DNA of 64,000 nt from NCBI GenBank assembly GCA_016191205.1, contig JACPPB010000009.1:163209-227208 (forward strand), given 5' to 3'. The position numbers and the translations under genes were made by a program. The notes under the pieces were generated by a model. The model was given only the letters and a program-made list of their open reading frames with translations, was not told the DNA's origin and searched no databases. Positions 53,913 through 63,633 of this stretch are shown here, one piece after another. Within the stretch, counting starts at the first letter, position 1. Each line of letters opens with the position of its first letter. The DNA comes from Gammaproteobacteria bacterium (GTDB taxonomy: Bacteria; Pseudomonadota; Gammaproteobacteria; Pseudomonadales; Porticoccaceae).

Positions 53913-54686
53913 GTGACCAATCCTGTCCCGCTGCTCGGCGCGGCCGATCCAGCGGTTTACCGCGTGTGCAGACCCGCGGGCGCCGCGCCTTATGTGTTCA
54001 CCGCCGACCACGGTGGTCGCGCGATCCCGCGTGCGCTTGATTCGCTGGGCATGAGTGCCGCCGACCTCGACCGGCATATCGCCTGGGATATCGGCATTGC
54101 GGGGCTCGCCGAACAGCTCGCCGAGCGGCTCGATGCCTTTGCCATTGCGCAGACGTACTCGCGGCTCGTCATCGACTGCAACCGCGCGCCGGGTACGCCG
54201 CAGTCCATTGTTGCCGAAAGTGAGCGCACACCCATCCCGGGCAATGCCGGGATTTCCGCCGCGGAGGCGCAGGCCCGCGCCGATGGCATTTTCCACCCTT
54301 ACCACAATCGCATCCGCGCCGAGCTGGATGCGCGCGCGGCCACGGGGCGACGGACGCTGCTGGTGGCGCTGCACAGCTTCACGCCGGTGTTTCTGGGCGT
54401 GTCCCGGCCCTGGCACTGCGGGATCCTCTATCAGCGCGATGCCCGCCTCGGGCATCTGCTGCTGGCCAGCGCCCGGCGCGAAGGCGGTCTGGTGGTCGGC
54501 GACAACGAGCCCTATGCGGTGTCCGATGTCACCGACTACGGCATCCCGGTGCACGGCGAACAGCGCGGCATCGCCCATGTCGAGCTGGAGATTCGCCAGG
54601 ATCTGATTAGGGACACCACCGGGCAAGTCGCCTGGGCGGAGCGCATTGCGCGCTGGTTGGCGGAGGCGCTGCCGGTTCTCAAATGA
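53913..54686 (+). CDS. N-formylglutamate amidohydrolase family protein
   Basis: 257 residues: FTADHGGRAIPRAL (metal ligands), YSRLVIDCNRAPGTPQSI, LVALHSFTPVF and DNEPYAVSD are hallmarks of this zinc hydrolase family. Likely hydrolyses an N-acyl amino acid, not necessarily in histidine breakdown since no hut genes are nearby. GTG start at 53913, 14 nt after the broken ligase. Confidence 0.85.
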   Translation: MTNPVPLLGAADPAVYRVCRPAGAAPYVFTADHGGRAIPRALDSLGMSAADLDRHIAWDIGIAGLAEQLAERLDAFAIAQTYSRLVIDCNRAPGTPQSIVAESERTPIPGNAGISAAEAQARADGIFHPYHNRIRAELDARAATGRRTLLVALHSFTPVFLGVSRPWHCGILYQRDARLGHLLLASARREGGLVVGDNEPYAVSDVTDYGIPVHGEQRGIAHVELEIRQDLIRDTTGQVAWAERIARWLAEALPVLK

Positions 54687-54732
54687 CGCTGTTAGGCGTT
54701 GCAGGGTGTTTTTTGCGTTTGGCGTGGATCAG

Positions 54733-54750
54733 CAGCTTTTCAACAAGCTG
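54733..54750. terminator. Hairpin between convergent amidohydrolase and cheV
   Basis: CAGCTT-ttcaac-AAGCTG touches the cheV stop. It can fold on both strands between two convergent genes. Its sequence also matches the ends of the dispersed small element (TTTTCAACA), so it may be a solo relic used as a terminator. Confidence 0.5.
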
Positions 54751-55701
54751 TCAGACTTGGTCCTCGGCGGAAAGCGCCGGGTTTGCGCCAACCTGTTTGA
54801 GGGCCTCGCCAACAGCCACCGCCAGATCGTCGGGGTCGAATTTGGCGAGGAAGTGGTTCGCTCCGACTTTTGCCACCAGGGCGTTGTTGAAGATTCCGGA
54901 TAGCGAGGTGTGCAGGAGCACATAAAGCTCCGCCAGGGCAGGATTGTTCCGGATTTCGGTGGTCAGGGTATAACCGTCCATTTCCGGCATTTCGATATCG
55001 GAGATGACCATGCTGATCCGCTCGGCGAGCGGACCTTCTGCGGCCCACTTTTCGAGCAATCCAAGCGCCTCTTTGCCATTGTTGGTCTGTACGCTGCGCA
55101 ACCCGATTTGCTCCAGGGTGCGCTGGATCTGGTTACGTGCGACGCTGGAGTCGTCCACGACCAGGATCGGTCGCGTGTCCAGGCCCTGGCTTTCCGCGCG
55201 GACCTTGTCGGAGATATTCAGATTTTGATCGTGCACCTCCGCCATGACCTTTTCGACATCGATAATCTGCACGAGCTGGCTGCCGATGTGCGTCACCGCC
55301 GTGAGGTAGCTGTTTAGCGCCGATCCCGCAGGCGGTGGCGACATCTCTTCCCAGGGGACGTTAACGATGCGGTCCACGCCCGAGACCAGGAAACCCTGGG
55401 TATGACGGTTGTATTCCGTGATGATGGCGTAGCAAACGGAGATATCCGCGACCGGAGCGTCCCCGACGGCATGCGCGAGATCCAGCATCGGGATGATTTT
55501 TCCGCGCAGTTGCGCAATGCCGCGCACCACCTCGTGGGAGTTTGGCACCCGGGTCAGCGGCGGACACAGGGTGACCTCGGTGACCTTGAAGACATTGATG
55601 CCAAACAGCTGATCGCCGTTGAGGCGGAACAGCAGCAATTCGACGCGATTTTGTCCGGCCAGTTGCGTGCGCTGATTAACGCTTTCCAAAAGATTCGCCA
55701 T
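54751..55701 (-). CDS. cheV: Chemotaxis coupling protein CheV
   Basis: 316 residues: CheW-like domain (about 16-155; LLLFRLNGDQLFGINVFKVT) linking receptors to CheA, then a receiver domain (178-305; acidic D183/D184, phosphorylation site D235 in ISDIEMPEMDG, Lys in FLAKFDPDD). The ATG at 55701 has GGGAG eight bases upstream; an earlier start adds six residues. In Pseudomonas cheV is followed by cheR, but here they are divergent with a 1.1-kb spacer. Confidence 0.93.
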   Translation of the reverse strand: MANLLESVNQRTQLAGQNRVELLLFRLNGDQLFGINVFKVTEVTLCPPLTRVPNSHEVVRGIAQLRGKIIPMLDLAHAVGDAPVADISVCYAIITEYNRHTQGFLVSGVDRIVNVPWEEMSPPPAGSALNSYLTAVTHIGSQLVQIIDVEKVMAEVHDQNLNISDKVRAESQGLDTRPILVVDDSSVARNQIQRTLEQIGLRSVQTNNGKEALGLLEKWAAEGPLAERISMVISDIEMPEMDGYTLTTEIRNNPALAELYVLLHTSLSGIFNNALVAKVGANHFLAKFDPDDLAVAVGEALKQVGANPALSAEDQV

Positions 55702-55773
55702 GATTTGACTCCCGGACACCTTGACCTGATTGCAGTTTAAGGCAAAGTGCCTGGCGGCAACGGCGGACGATCC

Positions 55774-55894
55774 CTTGACGGTTTGTTGAAAAACTCCTGC
55801 GCCAGCCGTCTGCTTCGTTGCGCGGTGCTCGCTCCCTCGCCATCTGCTGGATATGTCTCGGTCGCTGCGCGACGTTTTTCAACAGGCCGTCAAG
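55774..55894. mobile_element. Small non-autonomous inverted-repeat element (MITE-like)
   Basis: 121 bp with 21-bp terminal repeats: CTTGACGGTTTGTTGAAAAAC at the left (55774-55794, first 20 shown plus C) and its near-perfect complement at the right (55874-55894), differing at two positions. It has no coding capacity. Ends of the same type occur alone at 13877, 37761, 45217 and 54733. Confidence 0.65.
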
Positions 55895-56440
55895 CCGCTG
55901 CGTCTTGTGGTTGGCGCATGTCTTGCCGAGACGCGTCGGTCTGTGGAAAAGTTGACGTACTTTGCCGATGCCGCGATTTAATTGCAATCGTCCCGCGAAC
56001 CCCGCGGTCTGGTGGCCGCGCCAGCTACGCCGGCCAAGGTGGTGACGGCGCCGAGGGGGCTCTCCTGCGGCTGCTTCGACGCACGGGAGGCCGCGGTCGG
56101 TAAGATGGCCAAACAGTCCCTCTCGGCCGGACGGGTTTTGCAGGTGAATCGGGTGGCCTCCCCCAGGCAGGGGCGGCGCGGCGAACAGGTCGCCCTCCGC
56201 ATGTCGGCGTAATGGATTCGAAATGAGTATGTCGGAAAACGCGCTGGCTGATGGTGTGCTGGGTCAGCGGATCGTTGACGGATGCCGGGTGCGGAATATG
56301 CGGTGCCGACGGTGCCCTGCCGGGGTGAATTGCGACCTGAGTGTTGTACTCTGGCGGACCAACCCCGCGACCCGGGTGAAGCGGGCGAGCGCACGGCCCG
56401 GGGTCCGTTGACACTTTCGTCACGCTGTCGTCACGACAGC
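55895..56440. other. Non-coding spacer between cheV and cheR
   Basis: About 550 bases with no supported gene. Open frames on both strands have Pro/Arg-rich shadow composition and no recognisable domain. It may be the scar of a lost gene in the chemotaxis cluster. Confidence 0.4.
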
Positions 56441-56541
56441 GTTGCTGCCCCAAAATCCGCCAGGCAAGGCGCGAGGAGCGAAGTTTTGTCCGTAAAAATG
56501 CACCACGAGCAACACCGCATGGCGGATTTTTGGGCGCAAAC
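56441..56541. repeat. Second palindromic element in the cheV-cheR spacer
   Basis: About 100 bp with imperfect 22-bp inverted ends: left GTTGCTGCCCCAAAATCCGC (56441 on), right CGGATTTTTGGGCGCAAAC (56524 on). The core AAAATCCGCCA/TGGCGGATTTT is perfect. No coding capacity; probably another MITE or REP cluster. Confidence 0.5.
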
Positions 56542-56833
56542 CGAAGGGGCGGGGTGTTGTTGCCGCGATCCGGTGTTGTGCCTCGTTTCCGCACGCACGG
56601 CGCGCCCGGGTTTTCAACGAATGGCCCCGCAACAAAAGCGCCTCCATCGCAACAGCACGGATGGTCACGGATGGTATTGACAGGCCCTGGAGCAATCGTC
56701 ATGGACCTGGACGGCGAGAGATGTCCCGGACGCACCCCACACAAGCAATTCTCCATGCCACTGTCATCCCGTGAGCGATGAGGCCAGGGCGGCGCTCCTG
56801 CGCGGCCGCGCTGCCGGCGATGTGGGGAGTCTG

Positions 56834-57682
56834 ATGTCGCGATCCAGCGCGACCGACACCGCCATCGCGCCCGAGGCGTATAGAGAGTTCTGCGATTTTC
56901 TGGAGCGCGCGAGCGGTATTGTGCTGGGTGACAACAAACAGTATCTGGTGACCAGTCGCCTGAGTCGCCTCATGGGCGAATTTGGCTTCATGCACTTTGG
57001 CGATCTGCTGACCGCGCTTCGCTCCAGCGGCTCGCAAGCGCTCGGCAGCCGCATCGTGGAGGCGATGACCACCAATGAGACATCGTGGTTTCGCGACGAA
57101 CACCCGTTCGCGGTACTCAGGGAGTTGATATTTCCGGAGCTTGCCAAAAGCCGGCGCTGCCGGCTGCGTATCTGGTCGGCGGCCTGTGCCTCGGGCCAGG
57201 AGCCGTACTCGATTGCTATTGTCCAGCAGGAATACCGGCGCGCTAATCCCGGAGCCTTGCAGGAGGACGCCGAGATTCTGGGGACCGACATTTCGGTGTC
57301 GATGCTCGACCTCGCCAAAGCCGGGTATTACGACCAATTTGCCATGAGCCGCGGGCTGACGGATGAGTACAAAAAGCGCTATTTCCGTCCTCGGGATATC
57401 GGCCACAAACTGGTCAAGGAATTGCGCAACCGTGTCCAGTTCAGGCAGCTCAATCTGTTGCACAGCTACGCCCATCTGGGTCGTTTCGACGTGATTTTTT
57501 GCCGCAATGTTTTGATTTACTTTGCCCTTGAGGACAAGAACGCAATCCTTTCCCGCATGGCGGCCAGCCTGAGCCCCGGGGGCTACCTGGTGCTGGGCGG
57601 TACCGAGTCCCTGACTGCGGCGAGCGAAGTTCTGGAACGGGTGCGCCATGGCGGTGGTGTCGTCTATCGTCGGCGCGACTGA
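56834..57682 (+). CDS. cheR: Chemotaxis protein methyltransferase
   Basis: 282 residues methylating receptor glutamates with SAM. N-terminal helical domain, then SAM-binding IWSAACASGQEPYS, ILGTDIS and FDVIFCRNVLIYF. The ATG at 56834 follows GGGGAG; a GTG at 56771 would add 21 residues without family similarity. Normal CheR length. Confidence 0.92.
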   Translation: MSRSSATDTAIAPEAYREFCDFLERASGIVLGDNKQYLVTSRLSRLMGEFGFMHFGDLLTALRSSGSQALGSRIVEAMTTNETSWFRDEHPFAVLRELIFPELAKSRRCRLRIWSAACASGQEPYSIAIVQQEYRRANPGALQEDAEILGTDISVSMLDLAKAGYYDQFAMSRGLTDEYKKRYFRPRDIGHKLVKELRNRVQFRQLNLLHSYAHLGRFDVIFCRNVLIYFALEDKNAILSRMAASLSPGGYLVLGGTESLTAASEVLERVRHGGGVVYRRRD

Positions 57683-57690
57683 CCATCTGC

Positions 57691-58050
57691 CAAGGCCGGC
57701 AATTGCAGCGGGATCAAAGCGCCAGCGACAGTTTTCTCGCCAACCGCGCCTGTGTGCGGGGTGGGATCGAAAGCGCTCTGTTGCGGTTGCGCGAAACGCT
57801 CGCCGACGGCGGTCTCAGCCTCCGGGATGTCAATGTCTCGCACCATTCCGCGGGTTGCGGGAATTCCTGAACGCCGGGGCAGGAGCGTTTCGGGTCGGGC
57901 GCAACAGGCCCTCGGGAACTGGCCGGCGCGGTAGATACAGAAAGCGAAGGGCAGCGCCGGATACTGTACTTGCGGGGCGTCGGCCGGGTGGATTATTTTG
58001 TCCGAGGAGCGAACAGTATCGCGCCGACGAAGATTTCCTTGATACTGTGA
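57691..58050 (+). pseudogene. fliK C-terminal relic (flagellar hook-length control)
   Basis: Starting 8 nt after cheR, one frame reads LQRDQSASDSFLANRACV, then IESALLRLRETLADGGLSLR, then DVNVSHHSAG. This is the C-terminal Flg_hook pattern of FliK (shorter pieces quoted). One TGA at 57868-57870 interrupts it, and the same frame then gives ILYLRGVGRVDYFV, like FliK C-termini. There is no start and no N-terminal half. A 120-codon relic of a flagellar gene. Confidence 0.55.
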
Positions 58051-58107
58051 CAGCAGCGCCTTGTGCCCTCGGTATCGGTAGCTTGACTATAACAAGAGGG
58101 TTGAAAA

Positions 58108-59667
58108 ATGAAGCTGAATTTGCCGGTAACCGATCACGAAGTCTCCCTGGACGCCAGCACCCGGATTATCTCCACCACTGACCTGAAAGGCCGCATCAAT
58201 CAGAGCAACGCGGCATTCGTCCGGTTCAGCGGCTTCACGTGGGAGGAACTGAAAGGCAACGATCACCACATTCTGCGCCATCCCGACATGCCGCCGCAGG
58301 CGTTCGGTGATCTCTGGGCCGCCCTCAAGGCCAACAAATCCTGGATGGGGGTGGTCAAAAACCGGACGAAAAATGGCGACTTCTACATCGTCGATGCCTT
58401 CGCCACACCAATTTACGATCAGGGCAAAGTGATTGGCTATCAGGCGGTGCAGCGGATGGCGGAACCAGCGGTCCGTCAACGGGCGCTGGCGCTGTACGAA
58501 AAGCTGGGCAGGGGACAAAGCCTGCGCAAGCTCACCAGGACGCTGGGGAGCCGGGTGCGCTACAGCGCAGTGATCTTTGGCGTCGTGCTGACGCTGGTGG
58601 CGGTGGCGAAACTGGCTGGTACGCTGACCTGGATTCAAAGCGGTATCGGTCTGGTGCTCGGCGCGGTGCTCTCGGCCGCTGCCGGCTGGCTGTTGGCAAG
58701 GCCCCTGCGCAAGGCAGCAGTGGAAGCGCGGGCTCAGGTCGACGATCCGCTGATGCAGGCGGTCTACACTGGCCGCAACGATGAACTCGGTGCACTGGTG
58801 CTGGCCAATCGCGCGCTTCGCGGCAGTCTGCGAACGGTGCTGACACGGGTGCGGGAAGCCGCCGAAGGACTCGGTGACGCGAGTCGGGAGACGGCGGTGG
58901 CGGTGGCGCAGACCAGTCGGGCGGTCCAGCAGCAGCAGAGTGAAACCGAGCAGGTAGCGACCGCGATGAACGAGATGGCCGCAACCGTACAGGAGGTGGC
59001 GCGCAATGCCGGGCAGGCGGCGAATGTCGCCGCATCTGCCGACGAGCAGGCGGCACGCGGTGCCGAGATCGTCGCAGGCGCGGGTGTACGCATGCAGTCG
59101 CTGGTGCGGGAGGTTGAGCGTACCGCCACCGTAGTCGGGACGCTGGAGGCTGACAGCGAACAAGTCGGCACCATCGTCAACATGATTCGCGAGATCACTG
59201 ATCAGACCAATCTGCTGGCGCTGAACGCCGCCATCGAGGCCGCCCGCGCGGGTGAACATGGGCGCGGATTTGCGGTAGTGGCGGACGAAGTGCGTACCCT
59301 GGCGGGCCGCACCCGCAAATCGACGGCGGATATCCAGGAGATGGTCGAGCGCTTGCAGAGCGGTTCCCGGGACGCCGTGAAGGTTATGGAGGCGGGGCGC
59401 GGCCAGGCGCGCGAGGCCATGGACCAGGTACAGCAGGCGGTGGCGGCGTTCGGCACCATCGCCGGCGCGATTCGGGAGATCACCGATATCAATGCCCAGA
59501 TCGCCAGTGCCGCCGAAGAGCAAAGCGCGGTGGCCGAGGAGATCAACCGCAACGTCAACAACATCAGCACCATGGCGGCGGAGACCACCGACGCCAGCCA
59601 GCACACGGCTGGCGTCTCTGAAATCATGTTGGAACTGGTTGCGCGGTTGAAATCGTTCCGTGTTTGA
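58108..59667 (+). CDS. Methyl-accepting chemotaxis protein with N-terminal PAS domain (Aer-like)
   Basis: 519 residues: PAS domain at about 10-125 ([32 protein letters not shown]), two close transmembrane helices at about 150-198 with no periplasmic sensor between them, and a cytoplasmic signalling domain with the receptor hairpin tip [20 protein letters not shown] then [17 protein letters not shown]. Architecture is that of Aer-type energy or redox sensors. RBS GAGGG before the ATG. Precedes cheA by 346 nt. Confidence 0.9.
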   Translation: MKLNLPVTDHEVSLDASTRIISTTDLKGRINQSNAAFVRFSGFTWEELKGNDHHILRHPDMPPQAFGDLWAALKANKSWMGVVKNRTKNGDFYIVDAFATPIYDQGKVIGYQAVQRMAEPAVRQRALALYEKLGRGQSLRKLTRTLGSRVRYSAVIFGVVLTLVAVAKLAGTLTWIQSGIGLVLGAVLSAAAGWLLARPLRKAAVEARAQVDDPLMQAVYTGRNDELGALVLANRALRGSLRTVLTRVREAAEGLGDASRETAVAVAQTSRAVQQQQSETEQVATAMNEMAATVQEVARNAGQAANVAASADEQAARGAEIVAGAGVRMQSLVREVERTATVVGTLEADSEQVGTIVNMIREITDQTNLLALNAAIEAARAGEHGRGFAVVADEVRTLAGRTRKSTADIQEMVERLQSGSRDAVKVMEAGRGQAREAMDQVQQAVAAFGTIAGAIREITDINAQIASAAEEQSAVAEEINRNVNNISTMAAETTDASQHTAGVSEIMLELVARLKSFRV

Positions 59668-60013
59668 GTCTCCGGGCAACTGACGATTCGTCGCTGCCGG
59701 CGGCTTTATTTTTTGTAACCTGTTGCGCTTAACGTCTGTAGGTCTTGCATTTACGGGCGGTATACCGATTGCGGAAGCACAGCCACAAAGTGCCAACGGT
59801 GATCGGTAGGTCCCAGCGCAAGATGCGATGAAGACGAAGGCCACGCTCGGTTCACCGCAAGGTGCGTGCGGCTATCACGAAGAAAGGTAGTGCCGCTGGC
59901 CAGTCCTGGATTTTGAGCAATATGAACCCGGAATTAATGGCGTTTGAACATTTGTATCCCGGCGATCGATGGGTCACTGCCGGCACGTCAGCGACGAGTG
60001 TGTGGAGGATATT
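59668..60013. other. Spacer between receptor gene and cheA
   Basis: 346 bases with no supported gene. A GCCGGCGGC-rich stretch followed by TTTATTTTTTG (59700-59717) just after the receptor stop may act as a terminator. GGAGG at 60004-60008 is the cheA ribosome-binding site. No sigma-28 or sigma-54 promoter was convincing. Confidence 0.4.
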
Positions 60014-62032
60014 GTGAGCACTGAAGCAGATGATGAACTTCTCCAGGACTTCCTGACGGAGGCTGGCGAAATCCTCGACACCCTGGGGGGGATGCTTGTT
60101 GAGCTGGAACAGAGGCCCCGGGATACCGATCTTCTGAACACGGTGTTTCGCGGGTTTCACACCATCAAGGGCGGCGCCGGATTTCTCAGCCTCGACGCGA
60201 TGGTTGCCATATGTCATCACGCGGAGGAAGTTTTCAATGTGCTGCGCCAGGGCGAGCGCAGTGTCGACGCCGAGTTGATGGACGCCGTGTTTCGGGCGCT
60301 TGACGTCGTCAAGGAGCAATTTCAGCAGCTTGAGGACGGCGTAGACCTGACGGCTGCAGACGATGAATTGCTGGATTTGCTCGACCGCTACGCCACCCCG
60401 GAGGAGTCCACTGCGCCGAACATGGCGCTGGCCTACGATGTGGCAGTCGCCACCGTTGTGGAGGTGCAAAGGTCTGATGATTCGCAGCAGTACGGCAATG
60501 GCGAATTCCCGGGTGTCACTGACGCCGAGTTTGCCGAGCCGGTGGAGATCGGCAGCCCGGTGGGTGTGGCGGACGCTGTCGCGACCGGATCCCGTTTCGA
60601 CAGCACCGGGGACGCCAACGACGGCGACGAGATGTCGCAAGAGGACCTTGAGCAGCTACTCGACGATCTGCACGGGCAAGGGAAAAGCAGCACGCCCGCG
60701 ATTGCGAAGGATCCCGGAGGTCCGGCGTCCGCCGCGGATACGCCGCTTGCGGATGCTTCGCTGCAAGCCGCGCGCAACAACGCCGAGACGACGGTGCGCG
60801 TGGATACCGGCCGACTCGACAAGATCATGAATATGGTCGGCGAGCTGGTGTTGGTGCGCAACCGTCTGGCTACCCTGAAGCCAGGTATCGCGGACGAAGA
60901 CGTCTCCGCTGCCATTGCGACCCTCGAGCTGGTGACGTCCGACCTTCAGGCCGCGGTGATGAAAACCCGCATGCAACCGATCAAGAAGGTGTTTGGTCGC
61001 TTCCCGCGCGTGGTGCGGGATCTCGCGCGCAGTCTGAACAAGGAGGTCGATCTGGAGCTGCATGGCGAGGATACCGACCTCGATAAAAATCTCGTTGAGG
61101 CGTTGGCCGATCCCTTGGTACACCTGGTGCGCAATTCGGTGGACCACGGCATCGAGATACCTGCTGAGCGGGAGCGCGCAGGCAAGCCGCCGGTAGGTAA
61201 GGTGGTGCTTTCCGCGAAGCAGGAAGGCGATCATATTCTGTTGACCATCAGCGACGACGGCGCAGGCATGGACGCTGACGTGCTGCGGAAAAAAGCTGTT
61301 GAAAAAGGTCTGCTTGATGCGGATGCCGCTGCTCGCATGACGGAAGCGGAGGCATTCAATCTGATCTTCAAGCCGGGCTTTTCCACCAAAGCGGCGATTT
61401 CCGATATCTCCGGTCGCGGAGTCGGCATGGATGTGGTCAAGACCCGCATCGATCAATTGAACGGTTCCGTCGAGATCGAATCGGTCAAAGGTGTCGGGAC
61501 TCGCCTCCGTGTCAAGTTGCCATTGACACTGGCGATTCTTCCGACGCTGATGGTCGGAGTCGGTAAACACATTTTCGCCTTGCCATTGTCTTCGGTCAGC
61601 GAGATTTTTCAATTCGCCGACTGCAAGACGACTGTGGTGGACAACAAACCCTGCGTGGTGGTGCGTGAGAAAGTTATACCGCTGTTCGATCTGCGGCATT
61701 GGCTGGTGCGCAACGTTGGCGATCATCTGAGCGACTGTGAAGGCAATGAGCAGGTGGTGATTGCACATTTGGGGGCGCAGCGGATTGGCTTGATCACCAA
61801 TCGTGTACTGGGTCAGGAAGAGGTAGTGATCAAGCCTCTCGGCACCCTGCTGCGCGGGTTGCCGGGCTTTGCCGGCGCCACCATCACCGGGGACGGTAGT
61901 GTTGCGCTGATTCTCGATGTTCCGAGCCTGGTCAAGTCCCGGACGGGACGCGGCAGCATGGAGAGCCTGGCTGCCTTGGCCGGCCTGCCGCCCGACCGGG
62001 CAAGGCAGGACGCGCTGGTCGCAATGTCGTGA
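60014..62032 (+). CDS. cheA: Chemotaxis histidine kinase CheA
   Basis: 672 residues from GTG at 60014, five bases after GGAGG. HPt domain with H49 (FHTIKGGAGFL), a long acidic linker with no obvious CheY-binding P2 domain (about 105-245), dimerisation domain, ATPase domain (HLVRNSVDHGIE, DDGAGMD, GRGVGMDVVK) and a C-terminal CheW-like domain (MVGVGKHIFALPLSSVSEIF). Autophosphorylates and passes phosphate to response regulators. No cheY or cheZ is in the window. Confidence 0.94.
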   Translation: MSTEADDELLQDFLTEAGEILDTLGGMLVELEQRPRDTDLLNTVFRGFHTIKGGAGFLSLDAMVAICHHAEEVFNVLRQGERSVDAELMDAVFRALDVVKEQFQQLEDGVDLTAADDELLDLLDRYATPEESTAPNMALAYDVAVATVVEVQRSDDSQQYGNGEFPGVTDAEFAEPVEIGSPVGVADAVATGSRFDSTGDANDGDEMSQEDLEQLLDDLHGQGKSSTPAIAKDPGGPASAADTPLADASLQAARNNAETTVRVDTGRLDKIMNMVGELVLVRNRLATLKPGIADEDVSAAIATLELVTSDLQAAVMKTRMQPIKKVFGRFPRVVRDLARSLNKEVDLELHGEDTDLDKNLVEALADPLVHLVRNSVDHGIEIPAERERAGKPPVGKVVLSAKQEGDHILLTISDDGAGMDADVLRKKAVEKGLLDADAAARMTEAEAFNLIFKPGFSTKAAISDISGRGVGMDVVKTRIDQLNGSVEIESVKGVGTRLRVKLPLTLAILPTLMVGVGKHIFALPLSSVSEIFQFADCKTTVVDNKPCVVVREKVIPLFDLRHWLVRNVGDHLSDCEGNEQVVIAHLGAQRIGLITNRVLGQEEVVIKPLGTLLRGLPGFAGATITGDGSVALILDVPSLVKSRTGRGSMESLAALAGLPPDRARQDALVAMS

Positions 62033-62155
62033 CTGGAGGGCAGGCGCGGCAGTTCAGCACAACGATTTGTCCCGCCGCGGCCGGGTCTGTGCAGGCGCCG
62101 GCGTCCGCGCGCGCCGGTCAACCGGTGCACCGGTTTCGTCCGGGGATCTTTTGAA

Positions 62156-63205
62156 ATGGCTGTGCGAGTGCTGGTGGTCGACGATTCGGCATTTTTTCGC
62201 CGCCGGGTTACCGAGATGCTCGATGGCGACCCGCGACTGAAGGTCGTGGGGTTCGCTGTCGATGGCCGTGATGCCATCAACAAGGCTCGCGAGCTGAATC
62301 CCGATGTCATCACCATGGATATCGAAATGCCGGTGATGGATGGCATCAACGCTGTACGTGCCATCATGGCGGCGACACCCAAGCCGGTATTGATGTTTTC
62401 GTCACTCACTCAGGAAGGCGCCAAGGCAACGTTCGAAGCGCTCGAAGCGGGAGCCCTGGATTTTTTGCCCAAGAGCTTCGCGGAAATTTCCCGCAATCGC
62501 GACGAAGTTGCCCGGGTATTGCGCTCCCGCGTGTGGTCTCTCGGGGTTCGGGGGTTGCCCAAATCGCGCGTGGTCGCCACGCATGAGTGCGCATCGCCGG
62601 TGCGGCTTCCGAGCGCCCTGAAGCAACGCGAACTCAGCGGTGTGCGGGTCGTCGCCATTGGCACTTCCACCGGTGGCCCGGTGGCGCTGCAGCAGGTGCT
62701 GTCCGCGCTGCCGGCCAATTACCCGATCCCGATCTTGTTGATTCAACACATGCCGGCATCCTTCACAACCACCTTTGCGCAACGGCTCAACCAGCGTTTC
62801 CCGCTGAACATTCGCGAAGCGGTGAATGGCGATGTGCTGGAGCCGGGCACGGCTCTGCTCGCTCCGGGCGGCCAACAAATGCTGGTCGAGGCGCAGGGTC
62901 CCCGGTTGCGCGTCGCTGTGCGGGAGAGTATGCCGCGGCAGAATTATCGGCCGTCGGTGGATGTAACCTTCGGATCGCTGGCTCGCGCCTGCCCGGGGCG
63001 CGTGCTCGCGGTGGTGCTCACCGGCATGGGGGTCGACGGTCGTGACGGTGCGCGGTTGCTTAAGCAGGGCGGCGCGCTTGTCTGGGCCCAGGACGAGGTG
63101 ACCAGCGTGATCTACGGGATGCCGATGGCTATTGCGCAAGCGGGTCTTGCCGACGAGATACTGCCGCTGAGCGAAATCGGCGTGCGTCTGGCAGAGCTGC
63201 TCTGA
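62156..63205 (+). CDS. cheB: Chemotaxis methylesterase CheB
   Basis: 349 residues: receiver domain (D9/D10, phosphorylation site D55 in TMDIEMP), linker, then methylesterase with catalytic S171 (GTSTGGP), H198 (IQHMP) and D294 (GMGVDGRDG). Demethylates receptors and opposes CheR; activated by CheA. 123 nt after cheA. Confidence 0.95.
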   Translation: MAVRVLVVDDSAFFRRRVTEMLDGDPRLKVVGFAVDGRDAINKARELNPDVITMDIEMPVMDGINAVRAIMAATPKPVLMFSSLTQEGAKATFEALEAGALDFLPKSFAEISRNRDEVARVLRSRVWSLGVRGLPKSRVVATHECASPVRLPSALKQRELSGVRVVAIGTSTGGPVALQQVLSALPANYPIPILLIQHMPASFTTTFAQRLNQRFPLNIREAVNGDVLEPGTALLAPGGQQMLVEAQGPRLRVAVRESMPRQNYRPSVDVTFGSLARACPGRVLAVVLTGMGVDGRDGARLLKQGGALVWAQDEVTSVIYGMPMAIAQAGLADEILPLSEIGVRLAELL

Positions 63206-63208
63206 ACC

Positions 63209-63427
63209 ATGGATACCACGACGCTGCCTGGAACAGCCGCCTCGCCTATCGGCGGCAATTTGCTTGAAGGTGGACATACCAGATCGCTGATGCAGTTGAC
63301 GGTGCTCATCATTGTGGTGGGCGGCACCGTACGTGGAATCATGGCGCAGTCGCGGATTCCCATCCTTACTGCGCACACCGAAGGTGTTGGAAGCGATTGC
63401 GAAAGAGGCAGGGCGGGCGATGGATGA
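63209..63427 (+). pseudogene. motA/motC stator relic (N-terminal fragment)
   Basis: Starting 3 nt after cheB, the frame reads PIGGNLLEGGHTRSLMQLT then VLIIVVGGTVRGIMAQSRIP, the first helices of MotA/PomA/MotC stator proteins (GGxLLEGGH, IVVGGT). It ends after 72 codons with no later helices or the proton-path residues. In Pseudomonas motC lies exactly here, after cheB. A further frame (63384-63473, KVLEAIAKEAGRAMDELM) follows that I do not recognise. Confidence 0.65.
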
Positions 63428-63633
63428 GCTGATGGCTGCCGGCCTGGTAACCCTGGGTCCACATCCGGCGTAATGGCGGTTGCGCCGCCAGTAGCGTGAC
63501 GGGGAGGTTGCCCCAAAAATGCACGGAAGGTTGGCGGGCTTCCAGCGCGGTTCGACGCCGCGTTAACGGCAACCTGTCACGGGCGGGTTCAGCGAAGGTT
63601 TTGGCGGCTCGCGCATCAGATATGGCCGTAATC
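63428..63633. other. Degenerate spacer where motC-motD would lie
   Basis: No intact gene. It probably contains eroded remains of the stator genes and ends at a strong stem-loop before cheW. A reverse-strand open frame here is a shadow. Confidence 0.35.

Noticed and set aside
55949..55976. Sigma-28-like sequence (AAAGTT...GCCGAT)
   Set aside because: Spacing between the two boxes is about two bases short and no gene follows on that strand for 850 bp.
56025..56756. 243-codon reverse-strand ORF in the cheV-cheR spacer
   Set aside because: Pro/Arg/Cys-rich low-complexity product crossing a palindromic element; no family features.
63384..63473. Short frame reading KVLEAIAKEAGRAMDELM
   Set aside because: Looks protein-like but is only 30 codons with no start or family match that I can name; not called as a gene.
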